A stretch of DNA of 64,000 nucleotides from Diphasiastrum complanatum (taxonomy: Eukaryota; Streptophyta; Lycopodiopsida; Lycopodiales; Lycopodiaceae): contig CM055112.1 in assembly GCA_029204225.1 (NCBI GenBank), forward strand, positions 30,787,088-30,851,087. The letters are read 5' to 3'. The notes below the pieces were generated by a model that ran no database searches, was not told the DNA's origin, and saw only the letters and a program-made list of their open reading frames with translations. Below are positions 43,089 to 53,542 of this stretch, piece by piece (position 1 is the first letter of the stretch; each line of letters starts with the position of its first letter). A program made the position numbers and the translations under genes.

Positions 43089-44430
43089 CTACAACACCAG
43101 TTTTAAAAGTCGTTGACCCCAATCAGCCATTTGTGGTCGAAACAGATGCTAGCGACTTTGCAGTAGGTGCTGTGCTAACTCAGGGTGGACGACCAGTTGC
43201 GTTCGAGAGTAAAAAACTCGAGCCAGCTCAGACTAGGTACAGTGCCTATGAAAAGGAACTCTTTTCTATAGTCCATGCCCTTAAGACTTGGAGGCATTAT
43301 TTGTATGGTGCCAACTTTGAGGTCCTGACAGACCATGAGAGTCTCAGATACCTTTGCAATCAACCTGAGCTTAGAGGTCGGAAAGCTCGTTGGGCAGAGT
43401 TGATGCAAGAGTTTGACATGTCTATCAGATATAGACGTGAAAAAATCAATACAGTAGCAGATGCCCTTAGCAGAATGCCTATGATAAACGAGCTGAGTTT
43501 GACTCAGATTCTACTCGAGTCCTTGAGAGGGAAATGCCAGCATGCTGCATTCTTCTCTACTATCTGGAACTCAGTTTGGAGCAGACAGTTACAGACTCCA
43601 GAACGAGTTCTCGAGGCTGGTGCCAGTTCATCCAAGAATACGGCAGCTTCCGTTGAGGATGATGATGAGTCCGAGTATACGTCATCAGATGACGTTGAGG
43701 ATTCTGAGCCTGTATTACCCAAGCAAACCCCAGTGGTTGAGGGTCAGTTGACTCAAGGATTCAAATGGAAACAGTATTCCATTCAGGATGAGTACTTGCT
43801 CTATAGAGATAGAGTATGTGTCCCCAATTCAGAGGATTATAGGCAGCAGGTCCTATATGAATGTCATGACAATCCTAGTGCGGGACACCCAGGCATACAG
43901 AAGACCTATGAGCTTCTTCGTAGGCAATTTTTTTGGCCCAGTATGAAAAAGGACGTCCACCAGTATGTAACCAGTTGCCAGAAATGTCAAGTAAATAAAG
44001 CAGAGCGTTTAAAGGCAGGAGGGTTGTTGCATCCCTTAGAAATACCAGCTGGTAAATGGGAGAGTATCTCCATGGATTTTATAGTAGGCCTGCCTAAAAC
44101 CCAAAAGGGTAATGACGCTATATGGGTCACAGTTGACCGTCTGCCCAAAATGGCTCATTTTATTCTGACCAAAACAACCGTTAGAGCTCCAGAGTTAGCA
44201 AGGTTGTTTGTAAACGGGCTATTTAAATTGTACGGTCTACCTTCCGGCATAGTCAGCGACTGGGACAGTAAGTATAATGGAAATTTTTGGAGGACAGTAT
44301 TCCATCATCTCCATACTAAACTTAATATGAGTACCACCGACCATCCACAGACGGACGGTCAAACAGAGAGGGTAAATCAGGTGCTAGAGGATATGCTTCG
44401 TGCATACGTTAGCAAGAAGCAAACTAATTG
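43060..44430 (+). pseudogene. Element C1 RNase H and integrase
   Basis: RNase H: VVETDASDFAVGAVLTQGG, YSAYEKELFSIVHALKTW, TVADALSR. An acidic linker (EDDDESEYTSSDDVEDSE) follows. Integrase: HDNPSAGHPGIQKTYELLRR and CQKCQVNKAER (HHCC zinc finger), [12 protein letters not shown] (Asp), SGIVSDWDSKYN (Asp; usual SDRD has Trp here), HPQTDGQTERVNQ (Glu). The triad is complete. After QTNWEG the frame enters deleted sequence and stops. Confidence 0.93.
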
Positions 44431-44652
44431 GGAGGGGACAATGTTCTAGTTCTCCCATTGGATCCTCAACAACCTCCACATGAACCAAAGGAGATTCTTA
44501 ATAGTAGAGAGACGCAGACTCGTCATACTCTATACCGAGAATATCTGGTTAAGTGGAATGATCAGCCTGTTGAGTATGCCACTTGGGAAAGAGGCAGCGT
44601 CCTTCGCAAGATTTTTCCAAACTTTGTCTTAGAGGACCAAGACGGTTCTTAA
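44428..44652 (+). pseudogene. Element C1 chromodomain remnant after internal deletion
   Basis: LPLDPQQPPHEPKEILNSRE, TQTRHTLYREYLVKWNDQP, VEYATWERGSVLRKIFPN: the chromodomain end of Pol. The roughly 480 bp between ATTGGGAGG and GGGACAGTGTTCTAG seen in the 61780-62964 copy are absent; the junction has a short GGGG microhomology. Confidence 0.88.
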
Positions 44653-44663
44653 CGGGGAGGGAG

Positions 44664-45015
44664 TGTTACGAGCTCGTAACCAGTGCCGAACCCTAGAGAA
44701 CACAGATAGGTCAGATACCACAGTCAGGGTCGTGTCCAGCGTACATGAACAACAGGGCAAGACAGTAGTGTGCCCCAGCACGGTCCATAGCCATGGCGGG
44801 CCTAACACAGTCTAGGGACCCTGTCAGCAGGATAGGGCCCCCAGTTGGGTCCCGACGTGCAGTCGGCCACGTCATTGACACGTGGCCGACACTTGGCAAT
44901 AGCATGCTACCAGTCCTCACACTGGGCTAGGAGGGGCTTACTCTATATCAGGGAGTAGGCAAGGTTGGGTGGATCAGTTAGTGTTTGCCCTACTGTGGTG
45001 TTAGGATCTATTACA
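44664..45015 (+). mobile_element. Element C1 3' LTR
   Basis: 352 bp after polypurine tract ACGGGGAGGGAG (44652-44663), ending ATTACA before the CTTAT duplication. Confidence 0.94.
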
Positions 45016-47271
45016 CTTATGCTGCTGCACCCATCCCTGCCAGTGCATCCCACTCTCCCCATTCCATGTCTACAGCCGATGCATCTACTAGCGCCCAACC
45101 TGTCGCGTTATCATCCATTCCCGTCACGTTTGGTGCACCATGCTGGAGGTCCGCTACCCATCGCCCAGTTGGGAGAGTTCTTAGGCAGCAGAGCATTCGC
45201 GGCGTGCATCAGCCGCACATGGACAGAGAGGCTACACAGGCCGTGGCCAGTCTGATTTATGAGCTGACTCTGAGCCCTTCAGAAGGGCCTTCCGCCTTGC
45301 ACAGTCTGTCAGCCCTAGCTGGAGAGTCCCTAGTTCAGAGGTTGTCCGCACACACATGTTGAGGGATAGGGTCAAGTCCTTGTCTAGGGAGATGGAGCCT
45401 CTGCGTCGCCACTGGGCCACTTATGGTTGCAGCATCATGTCCGATGGCTGGACTGATGTCAGGAGGAGGCCGATCCTCAACATATTGGTCACCAGCTGCA
45501 TGGGCACACAGTTTTTGAGGGCCTTGGATTGTAGCACGGGGGGGAGAGTCATATCGGCAGAGTTCATGTTTGATGTCATCAGGTCTTCCATCCTGTCCAT
45601 AGGCACACAACATGTCGTCACGGTGGTGACGGACAATGCCACGAACAGATGGGTGCACTGCTAGAGGCCGAGTTCCCTCACATTGTTCATACCCCCTGTG
45701 CAGCGCACGGTATAGACCTTCTGATGGGGGACATAGGTGCACTTCCCTGGGTTAGAGCCACCGTCTGTGAGGCCCTCTTCATGGTGACTTTTGTCACCAG
45801 AAAGAGGCGTGTTCTTGCCATGTTCCGGGTGTTCAGCCATCTGGACCTCCGTAAGCCAGGCCCCACATGCTTTGCATTCGACTTAGTGGTCATCGACCGT
45901 CTGATCAGGTGTAGGGCGCAGCTTCTACAGATGGTTGCCAGTGATCTTTGGCGTGCCAGTACGTTTCAGCACACTGAGGATGGGGAGCACTTTTCTTCCA
46001 CGGTGAGGGGAGACCAGTTCTGGAGGGATGCACAGACATTGTCAGGACTGCTTCGTTTGACCACTATACATTGTGCTCCGCATGGCTGACAGCGGGGGGT
46101 CGACACTTGGACTGGTATATGAGCTCATGACTGGATTGGACAGTTCCTGCAGCTGAGTCTACAGGGTGGACATGATGAGGCACGCGTTGATTTAGGGGAT
46201 GGTGCACAGGATGATTCAGGGGATGGTGCACTGGATGAGGCCCAGAGCCCAGAGCATTTGTATTCAGATGCCCAGCTAGACGACTTGATTGCCACATTGG
46301 ATTCAGAGGCTCAGCAGATGCCGAGTGTCAGGGCACCCCCTTCATCTCTTGCCAGCATGCCATACATAGAGTCCCAGCCAGAGCAGCCACATGAGGATCC
46401 TACAGTTCCTCCAGTTCCTCAGAGGGTATATGTGTGCCGCACAGCACCTCCTGTGCCACCGATGCCATTGAGGCCTGCAGCCCCTCCATTGTCGTCCGCA
46501 TCTGCAGCACCAGGTCTCCATGGCAGGCCACCATCTGTGCCTAGGTTTTCTCTTGCAGCGCCCACATTTACAGTGGCTCCTCCAGTAGCTCCTCCAGTGG
46601 CAGCACCCACTTCACATCCTCCTCCTTTGGCAGCACCCACTTCACATCCTCCTCCTTTGGCAGCACCCACTCCACTGGCTCCCCCTTTGGCAGCTCCTAG
46701 GATGTACCAGTACCGGCCACCGCAGCGCCCCTTTCAGTACATATCGCCGCTGTACTTGCCTCTTGCACAGCCAGTTCCTCCACCTGCAGCAGCTCCACGG
46801 GCACACACTCCACGAGCTCATCCTCCTCGCTCAGCTGCACAGGAAGTTCCCTCTTTTGCTTCCCTATCCCAGCCGGCCTCAGCTTGGGCCCAGTCTAGCC
46901 AGCCAGGTGATTTGCATGGGGGTGATGAGGCATTGACAGGTCCTCTTGTCCGCAAGAGACCAGGAAGGCCCAAGGGTGCACCGAACAAGAAAGGCAAAGC
47001 GCAGAAATTGCCAGCGAGGAGAGGACGACCATGCAGGGCTCCAGGTACAGCTAGAGGTGCAGTATTACAGCCAGCTGGAGCAGGTGTTGTTGGTTTGGCT
47101 TGCTTGGGGACTGATGCGGAGGCAGATTGGGATGATGCTAGTGACGAGTCCTCCTCCTCGGATACACAGCCCATGCCAGTTCCAGACAAGCACAAATATC
47201 GTCTGCGAGAGTCGGCTAGGGGCCCTGAGTTGTCTCCGGAGCATTCGTCTGAGTCAGAGCCAGAGCATTGA
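45016..47271 (+). pseudogene. hAT-1 transposase (DUF659), main part after the C1 insertion
   Basis: Across the insertion PPPPVHPTY joins AAAPIPASASHSP. Then QQSIRGVHQPHMDREATQAV, and in shifted frames PFRRAFRLAQSVSPSW, WATYGCSIMSDGWTDVRRRP (first acidic motif), VVTVVTDNATN (second), HTPCAAHGIDLLMGDIGALP, FVTRKRRVLAMFRVFSHLDL. At least three frameshifts (about 45270, 45650, 46060). The hAT dimerisation domain is missing. The 46258-47271 frame is a long Pro/Ala-rich tail with AT-hook-like KRPGRPKGAPNKKG and an acidic end. No intron interrupts positions where hAT-2 has introns 1 and 2. Confidence 0.85.
46590..46690 (+). repeat. In-frame 30-bp repeat in hAT-1 tail
   Basis: CTTTGGCAGCACCCACTTCA with CATCCTCCTC repeats in tandem, encoding copies of SHPPPLAAPT. 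It expands the Pro-rich tail. Confidence 0.85.
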
Positions 47272-47849
47272 TTGTGGCTTAGTCTCAGTAGTTTGTTTCT
47301 AGCAGACGGTCGACCATTGTACTCAGATCTTTTTTCACATTATATACAGTGTTTGGCGTACTTTATTTGCTGCACATTGTGCGTGTGTCGCTCTGTACAT
47401 GTGATGATGTATTTTCAATTTTATGTCATGTGAATCGTATTTTCAACTAATTTCGATTGAACTAAATGATAGCTTCACATAAATGCAGTTACAAACCAAT
47501 CATTGATGCCACAACAAACTGATAGCACATGCACTCCAAACGATCATGAGCATAGCAATTACCCCTACATCCCAAACCCGTGACGGCATTTCACAAACAC
47601 ATGTATTACATTTGCATTTAAAAAAATACAGAGATTGCATTTCATATGGCCAGGCTCGCGTTGCACAAAAAACAACTATATATTCATTCGGTCGTTGTAT
47701 CAAGATAACATTACATATCCCGTCTTTTTTTTAAGCAGCTATCTAATTATTTGCCGCACTCTAAACTGCCGAAAATTACATAGCAACAGTCCGCCACATA
47801 CGGCTGGACCTTATCTATTCTAAACATGCCTACTGATCCTCCATCGACT

Positions 47850-48232
47850 CCTCGCCCTCGTCAGGTGCATTGTTCTGTCACTCTCGCTCTGCCTCCTAGT
47901 AAGCCTGACGTCTGGCCGCCCTTTCCCTGACCATGATGAGTTGCCGTCGTGTGAAGTTCATTCCGATCTGCTCATCTAAATCTAGCTCGACAGCGGGGGC
48001 AGGGGCCACAAGGGGGGCGGGGATCTGCAGCTCTGGGTGTCTCTGCCGAGTCTGTCGCAGCATCTCTGCAATGTCTGCCTCTTGCTTGATGTCTTTCGTT
48101 GTGCCTTCGGATATCTTCCTCGAGCTTCCTCCTGGCTTCGCCCTCGGGCTTCGGTGGTATGCGCTCTGCCATCTCGATCGACCTCCTCCTCACAGCACTC
48201 TGGTCCTCGAACAGCCTCTCACAGCCTATCAC
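47850..48232 (-). pseudogene. Unassigned charged helical protein fragment
   Basis: From ATG 48232 down: LFEDQSAVRRRSIEMAERIP, PKPEGEARRKLEEDIRRHNE. After a one-base shift near 48090: DIKQEADIAEMLRQTRQRHP, ELQIPAPLVAPAP, DEQIGMNFTRRQLIMVRERA. The two parts make a plausible coiled-coil, Arg/Glu-rich protein with a frameshift and later stops. I do not recognise the family. Its position just downstream of hAT-1 on the other strand suggests a transposon accessory frame or a host gene fragment. Confidence 0.4.
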
Positions 48233-48300
48233 TGGCTCTCGCTGGCTCTCTCACTGGCTATCACTGGCTCTCTCACAGCCTCTGAAAATGCCTCTCACAA
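48205..48300. repeat. CACTGGCTCTC minisatellite
   Basis: TCACTGGCTCTCGCTGGCTC and related words (CTCACAGCCT) repeat eight or so times. Confidence 0.8.
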
Positions 48301-48344
48301 TGGCATTGTGAGTGCCTATTTATCCCCACAGCCTGATCGGCCAT

Positions 48345-48520
48345 GTGCATCAAACCCCCCGCCGGGGGGCTACCGCCTCTCGGACGCCCTGTTTCTCGGG
48401 GGCCTACCCCAAGACTTGCTGCTATACTAACTCATGAAGAGGTTGTATCGTCGGGGCCCCGGACCCCACCGTTGGGGGGCTCTGCCCCCCAAACCCCCCA
48501 AGACTTGCTGCTATATAGAA
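48345..48520. repeat. G/C-run repeat with GGGGGGCTCTGCCCCCC palindrome
   Basis: CCCAAGACTTGCTGCTATA occurs at 48408 and 48497 at the end of two C-run blocks; the second includes a perfect palindromic G6CTCTGC6-like core (48474-48491) and GGGGCCCCGGACCCC. It looks like an element end of unknown class. Confidence 0.65.
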
Positions 48521-48825
48521 ATTGTAATCTAGTCATCTCATAACCATCATGGTCTCACTGTAGACCCTATACTAACAACCGTGCTCAGTAATGGCTTCTC
48601 CTCATAACGGGAGCCTTACAGATCTGAGCTCACGGTTAACTAGTGACTACTAAACTGAGAGGTGCATTATTTAGTTGTCTAACACATTTTATAGCTGAAA
48701 GCACCGGCAACCTGCATAAATGCACTGCTCTCGTCAAGAGCTTCAAGCTGATACCCATATTGCCCACTAAATTTTTTATTTTTTTTTTTAAATTAATTTT
48801 TTTTTTTAAAAAAAATGAAAAAATG

Positions 48826-48888
48826 GTGCCGCATTGGTACCGCGGATTTCTGGGCGGCACCATAATGGCGGTACCACGTGCCACTATG
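48826..48888. mobile_element. GGTACC-rich element, partial copy ending at an (AT)n tract
   Basis: GGTGCCGC, GGTACCGCGG, GGCGGTACCACGTGCCACTATG: the right end CTATG precedes (AT)n 48889-48910. Its left end merges into a T/A-run (48776-48825) and was not found. Confidence 0.6.
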
Positions 48889-48910
48889 ATATATATATAT
48901 ATATATATAT

Positions 48911-49144
48911 CATAGGTCCCGCGGTACCAGGTCCTGCGGATCCCGGTACCGCGGGACCATATATGGTACCGCGGTACCATATCAGTCGGCGGTACCAAAA
49001 AAAAAAAAAAAAATTTTTTTTTGCGAAAATAACACGGGAATTTTTTTTTTTTTTTTTTTATATTATGGTACCGCCCTAGTACCGCGAATCCCAGGGCGGT
49101 AACTTACCGGCAGTACCATACCAGCGGTACCACGGGGTACTATG
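48911..49144. mobile_element. GGTACC-rich MITE with terminal inverted repeats
   Basis: Starts CATAGGTCCCGCGGTACC and ends as the inverse of CATAGTACCCCGTGGTACC: an imperfect ~19-bp terminal inverted repeat. The body repeats GGTACCGCGG palindromes around an A-run and T-run. Its left end abuts (AT)n. No coding. Confidence 0.75.
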
Positions 49145-49477
49145 ACGGGACCCGGACACGAACGTGCGTTCGCGTCCGCGTCTGGACACGAACGCGCCAG
49201 GGGTGCATCCGCATTCTCGGACGCCTCTGGATTTTTTTTTTTTTTATAATAAATTTTTTAAAAAAACTTTAGACTAAAATAAATATGAAGCCACGAGTGC
49301 GTCCGGCGGTACAGACACGTCCCTTTTTAATTTTTTTTAATTTTTTCTAGGGTTTTTTAGTTTAAAAAAAAAATTTGGACGCGTCCGACCCCTCTCGTCC
49401 AGGGGTCGGACGCGTCCAAGTCCAGACGCTGGATGCGGACGCGGACGCAGGTATTCCAGCCCGGACCCTCATGTCTG
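49140..49477 (-). mobile_element. GCGTCC-rich MITE, copy 2 (inverted)
   Basis: Reads CTATGACGGGACCCGG... at left and ...CCGGACCCTCATGTCTG at right, the inverse of copy 1 ends. The body is dense in GGACGCGTCC with A/T runs. It overlaps the CTATG end of the GGTACC element by a few bases. Confidence 0.75.
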
Positions 49478-49506
49478 ATATTATTATATGTATATATATA
49501 TATTAT

Positions 49507-49756
49507 CATACATGAGGGTCCAGGCCGAAATGCCCGCGTCCGGCGTCCGGACCTGGACACGGCCGACCCCTGGACACGGGGTCGCGGGTTGGACGTGTCC
49601 AATTTTAGTTTTTTAACTAAAAGAAAAACGGACGCGTCCGGGGGTCCGAACGCCATATTTTTTTTAAAAAAAATTTAAGTCAAAAAAAAAAAAAAAAAAC
49701 CAGACACGTCCGCGTCCGCGTCCGGACGCGCATTCGCTTCCGGGTCCCGCTTCCTT

Positions 49757-49758
<2 letters not shown>
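49507..49758 (+). mobile_element. GCGTCC-rich MITE, copy 3
   Basis: Starts CATACATGAGGGTCCAGGCC and ends GGGTCCCGCTTCCTTAG. With copy 2 it forms a head-to-head palindrome around AT-rich 49478-49506. (AT)n 49759-49800 follows. Confidence 0.78.
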
Positions 49759-49795
<37 letters not shown>

Positions 49796-49800
49796 TATAT
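49759..49800. repeat. (AT)n tract between two GCGTCC elements
   Basis: Pure AT dinucleotides broken by one G; it separates the CTTAG end of copy 3 from the CAGACATGAG start of the hAT-2 element. Confidence 0.95.
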
Positions 49801-50045
49801 CAGACATGAGGGTCCGGGCCAAAATGGCCGCGTCCGACGCCCGGACGTGGGGTCGGACGCGCCTTTTTTTTTTAATTTTTTTTTCTGGATGCGTCCAGCG
49901 TCCGGACGCAGATGCGTCCAGGCCCTGGACGCATTTTTTTTTAAAAAAAAAGAGAAAAAAAGAAAGCAAAAACCCACGGGCCCTGCGAACAGTCCGCAGA
50001 ACCCGAGAGCAGGCAGAGGGCGGAAGAGGGAGAGTGTGGGAGACC

Positions 50046-50046
<1 letters not shown>

Positions 50047-50135
<89 letters not shown>

Positions 50136-50188
50136 TGTTTGTGTGTGTGTGTGTGTGTGACAAAATTGTGTGTGTGTGTGTGTGTGTG
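50047..50188. repeat. (GA)n and (GT)n microsatellites upstream of hAT-2 gene
   Basis: GA for about 85 bp, then GT tracts at 50136-50158 and 50166-50188, in the presumed 5' leader; smaller GT/GA tracts follow up to 50477, directly before the ATG. Confidence 0.95.
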
Positions 50189-50370
50189 ACAAAATTGTGT
50201 ATGTGTGAAAATTGTGTTGATTTGTGTGCATTCAGTTGTGTGTGTGTGGTGATCTGTGTGTGAGAGAGAGAGGAAGAGACAGAGAGTGTGAGGAACGTAG
50301 AGAGAGAGGATTTGTGTGTGTGCACAGTGTGTGTGTGAGTTTAGGATTTAGGTTCAAGGGTGCTTGGGTT

Positions 50371-50389
50371 TGGGGTTTAGGGTTTAGGG
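50371..50389. repeat. Interstitial TTTAGGG repeat
   Basis: GGGGTTTAGGGTTTAGGG, two to three plant telomere units, inside the hAT-2 leader. Confidence 0.8.
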
Positions 50390-50428
50390 CGGGAGAGAGC
50401 TTGGATTTCCGTGCTTCTGTGTGTGTGC

Positions 50429-50477
<49 letters not shown>

Positions 50478-50482
<5 letters not shown>

Positions 50483-53303
50483 TGCTCGTCCCATTTGGGA
50501 TGAGGTGGAGGTCATGCCCGACAAAAAGTGGCGTTGCCCTTTTTATCGAAAGCAGTTCACAGGGAACGCCTCTCGGGTTCGAGCACATCTGGGGGGTTGC
50601 GAGTCCGACCCACGGGGGGACGCTACGGGATCGGCATTTGTATGGTCATCCCCGCTGCGGAGAGGGCTCGCATTATGGAGACGTATTCTGAGACAGTTGT
50701 TGAGCCCGGCGAGCCGTCTACAGATGCCGCGGACTCTATTTCTACTAGTGCACCCACTGCCACCGACCTTGCCACTGGTACACCCAGCGCCACCGCCCCC
50801 ACCGTCGCATCTGCACCCGCCACCGCCGCTGCCCCCGCCCCCGCCCCCGCCCCCGCTAGTACTCCCCATGGATCCACGGCCTCCACTGCTGCACCTACGC
50901 CTTTGCCATCACCATCAGATCTGCACGGCCCGTCCACATCCTCCGCTTCCGCACCTGCACCTATGCCACCACCTCCACATCCGCGTCGTCCATCCGCATC
51001 CTCCCAGCCATCCACATCCCGAGGCACCAGACAGATGTCCATGCCAGGATCTTTCAGAGAGGGGCAGCAAAGAGAGGCCACCAAGATCATAGCACAGATG
51101 TTCTATGGCCTGAACCTCCCCTTTATCATGGCATCATCCCGCATCTTTCGAGAGGCTATCTCGAAAGTTGCAGTCTGCAGGCCCGGCTACACACCACCCA
51201 CAGTCGACGCGCTACGAGGCCCTTTGCTCCAAGACCGGGTTGCATCAGTCAGAGAGAGACTGGCCGCACTGCACGAGGCTTGGGACAGATATGGCTCATC
51301 AACATGATTGTTTCCAGTTGTTACGGTTCCATGTTCTTGCGCAACATCGACGCCTCTGAGGCAGGGAGAGTGCATTCGGCCGAGTACATTTACGGCATCA
51401 TTCGCGCGGCGATAGAGGAGGTCGGACCACAGCGCGTTGTCCAGGTATAATATTCTTTCATTAGTTCTTGCTCATTTGCTGCTTGATGTTGATACAATAG
51501 TTCTGCGTAGTTTTCGATTGATTGCAATGTGTTTCCGAGCTGTGAACTGATCGTGTGAATGTATCGGTTGTGACGGACAATGCACCCAACTGCCGCGGTA
51601 TGGGGGAGCTTCTTATGGCAGACTACCCCTCCATCGTGTGGACGCCATGCGCCACACACTCACTGGACCTCCTCCTGCATTCCATCGGGCGCCTGCCTTG
51701 GGTCAGTGACATTCTCACGAGGGCACTTGCGGTCGTGGACTTCGTCACACGCAAGCGCCGCATGACGGCGCTTTTCCGCACATTTAGCAGGTAAGCTGCC
51801 ACTTACTTTTTGGCTCGTCAAGATGCTCTTTTTTTTTGGCCCGTTTCATGTGTGCCTCTCATTCCGTTTGTCAATGCAGGCTCGACTTGAAGAAGCCCGC
51901 TCGCACCCGCTTCGCCTACCAGTTCATCATGCTTGAGCGGCTACACAAGGTCAAGGGTGAATTGCGGCACATGGCCACTTCGGCAGAGTTCACCGCCATG
52001 GACCTGTCCACGACCCCAAAGGGCTTGGCCTTCCACGACATCTTATTCATGGAGCCTTTCTGGGTGGATATGCAGCAACTGATGGACATCATGCGCCCCA
52101 TCTACTCTGTTTTGAGGCTCGTTGATCGCGAGGGGTGCACGATGGGCCTTCATGGACCGTATAGGCCGGTCTCTCCAGCGTTCCAAGCCAGGTATAACTT
52201 TTTTCCGTCTCACCATCCTTACTTCCATTTCGCACTCTGTTTCGTCTTGCTGCCGCAACACGATGGTATGTAACTGTTGCCTCCGCGTGGTTTGGTCCAG
52301 AGGTTGGAGCCTATCAGGCGCTTGTGGCAGCAGCGATGGGAGAAGTTTCACCGGCCCATTCACAGTGTGGCCCACATACTGCATCCGCTTTTTAAGAGCG
52401 AGAGGCAGTACGACGATGCAGAGCTGCATGCGGACTAGTTCGCATACATCCGCCTCCTCAGCAGCGACACTGGGTTCCGCAGCACGCTCGAGGTGCAGAG
52501 GCTCGGTTACAGGTAAACTCTTGATCTATCGTACGTTGTCATTCGTTCAATTTCTCTACGCGGGCTCAAGTGTACTCAAGCATATCGTTGCTCAACTGCA
52601 GGCACTCTTTGGGGCTGTTTCTTTCGTATTGGTTTGAGACATTCAGTTTAATGCCCTCACGGTTGTTTCGGCTATTCTCACGAATGATTGACTTGTGCAG
52701 GTCAGTCCCGATGAGTGCCTGGTTGCAGCGGCAGATCATGAGCCAGAGGTTGATCCGGACGATGTTGTTCGGCGTGCTCTGCGGGGTGAGCCCGAGGATG
52801 ATGCCGATGCCGATGAGACTACCACCCTCCCTGCTGATGTTCCATTGCCCTCCTCTGATGATGAGCCCACATATGATTCAGACGAGACGGTCGACCTAGC
52901 AGGGGATTGTCCACGTGCCCCACCTAGTACCCCCGCATCACGCCCCCTTTCAGATGATGGCTGGTCAGAGTTTGCAAGGGAGACAGAGGCTGCTGCCCAG
53001 AGACAGATAGCGCAAAGATGACTCAGAGCATCACAGGTAGGCAGTTCCTCCCAAAGACCCCCCCGTGGCAGAGGGAGACTCCCAGGCAGGAGTGTACCAC
53101 AGAGGGTTCCTTCCGGCAGACCCAGAGGCAGGCCAGCCAAGAGGGGATGCACCGATGATTTTTCTAGTCGTCTCTTGGCAGGCGTTGGCCCAGACCTAGA
53201 GGAGTCCCAGATGTCTCCAGACTCCGAGCCAGACTTTGTGTTTGACACCCCTACAGATGCATCTGGCACGCAGAGGGATGATTTGTTTAGCGCAGACTTG
53301 TAG
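50478..53303 (+). pseudogene. hAT-2 transposase (DUF659) with four introns, disabled
   Basis: ATG 50478 right after a GA tract. A BED-like finger (KWRCPFYRKQFTGNASRVRA, HLGG) has Tyr where the second Cys is expected. After a frameshift (about 50620): IPAAERARIMET, a Pro/Ala/Ser linker, then REATKIIAQMFYGLNLPF, WDRYGSS, MIVSSCYGSMFLRNIDASEA, VVTDNAPNCRG, TPCATHSLDLLLHSIGRLP, FVTRKRRMTALFRTFSR, LDLKKPARTRFAYQF, YRPVSPAFQAR, LEPIRRLWQQRWEKFHRP. Introns: 51445-~51560 (acceptor unclear), 51791-51879, 52192-52302, 52513-52700. Lesions: the SDGWTD segment is deleted, TAG 52436-52438, stop 53019-53021. The C-terminus has an AT-hook (GRPRGRPAKRG); no dimerisation domain is seen. Confidence 0.82.
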
Positions 53304-53463
53304 ATACTGATACATATTTTAGCATCATGTACAGTGGCATCAGATGAGATGTATATATTTTTTTACAGTCTATTTGTGTCATGGCTAATTTATCGTGGTT
53401 GCTTACAAATGATTAGCTCTGTGAAGTTTGAATGGTTAGTCAAAAATGGTTTGCTCCGTGCAA

Positions 53464-53466
<3 letters not shown>

Positions 53467-53540
<74 letters not shown>
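53467..53540. repeat. (GA)n microsatellite downstream of hAT-2 gene
   Basis: 37 GA units. Together with the upstream tract it brackets the gene. Confidence 0.97.

Positions 53541-53542
<2 letters not shown>

Larger units (their letters stand above)
39100..45015 (+). mobile_element. Element C1: nearly complete gypsy chromovirus inserted in hAT-1
   Basis: TGTTACGAGC...ATTACA LTRs (39100-39449 and 44664-45015) are flanked by identical CTTAT (39095-39099, 45016-45020). Order: LTR, primer site, leader, gag, protease, RT, RNase H, integrase, chromodomain remnant, polypurine tract, LTR. Lesions: a gag stop, frameshifts in protease and before RNase H, and an internal deletion of roughly 480 bp at the integrase C-terminus, measured against the copy at 61780-62964. 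Confidence 0.95.

Noticed and set aside
48345-48520. Transcription terminator from the G/C palindrome
   Set aside because: Intrinsic terminators are bacterial; the repeated C-run blocks fit an element end better.
49664-50325. Ser-Leu and Arg-Glu repeat 'proteins' over the GA and GT tracts
   Set aside because: Translation of simple repeats, no gene evidence.
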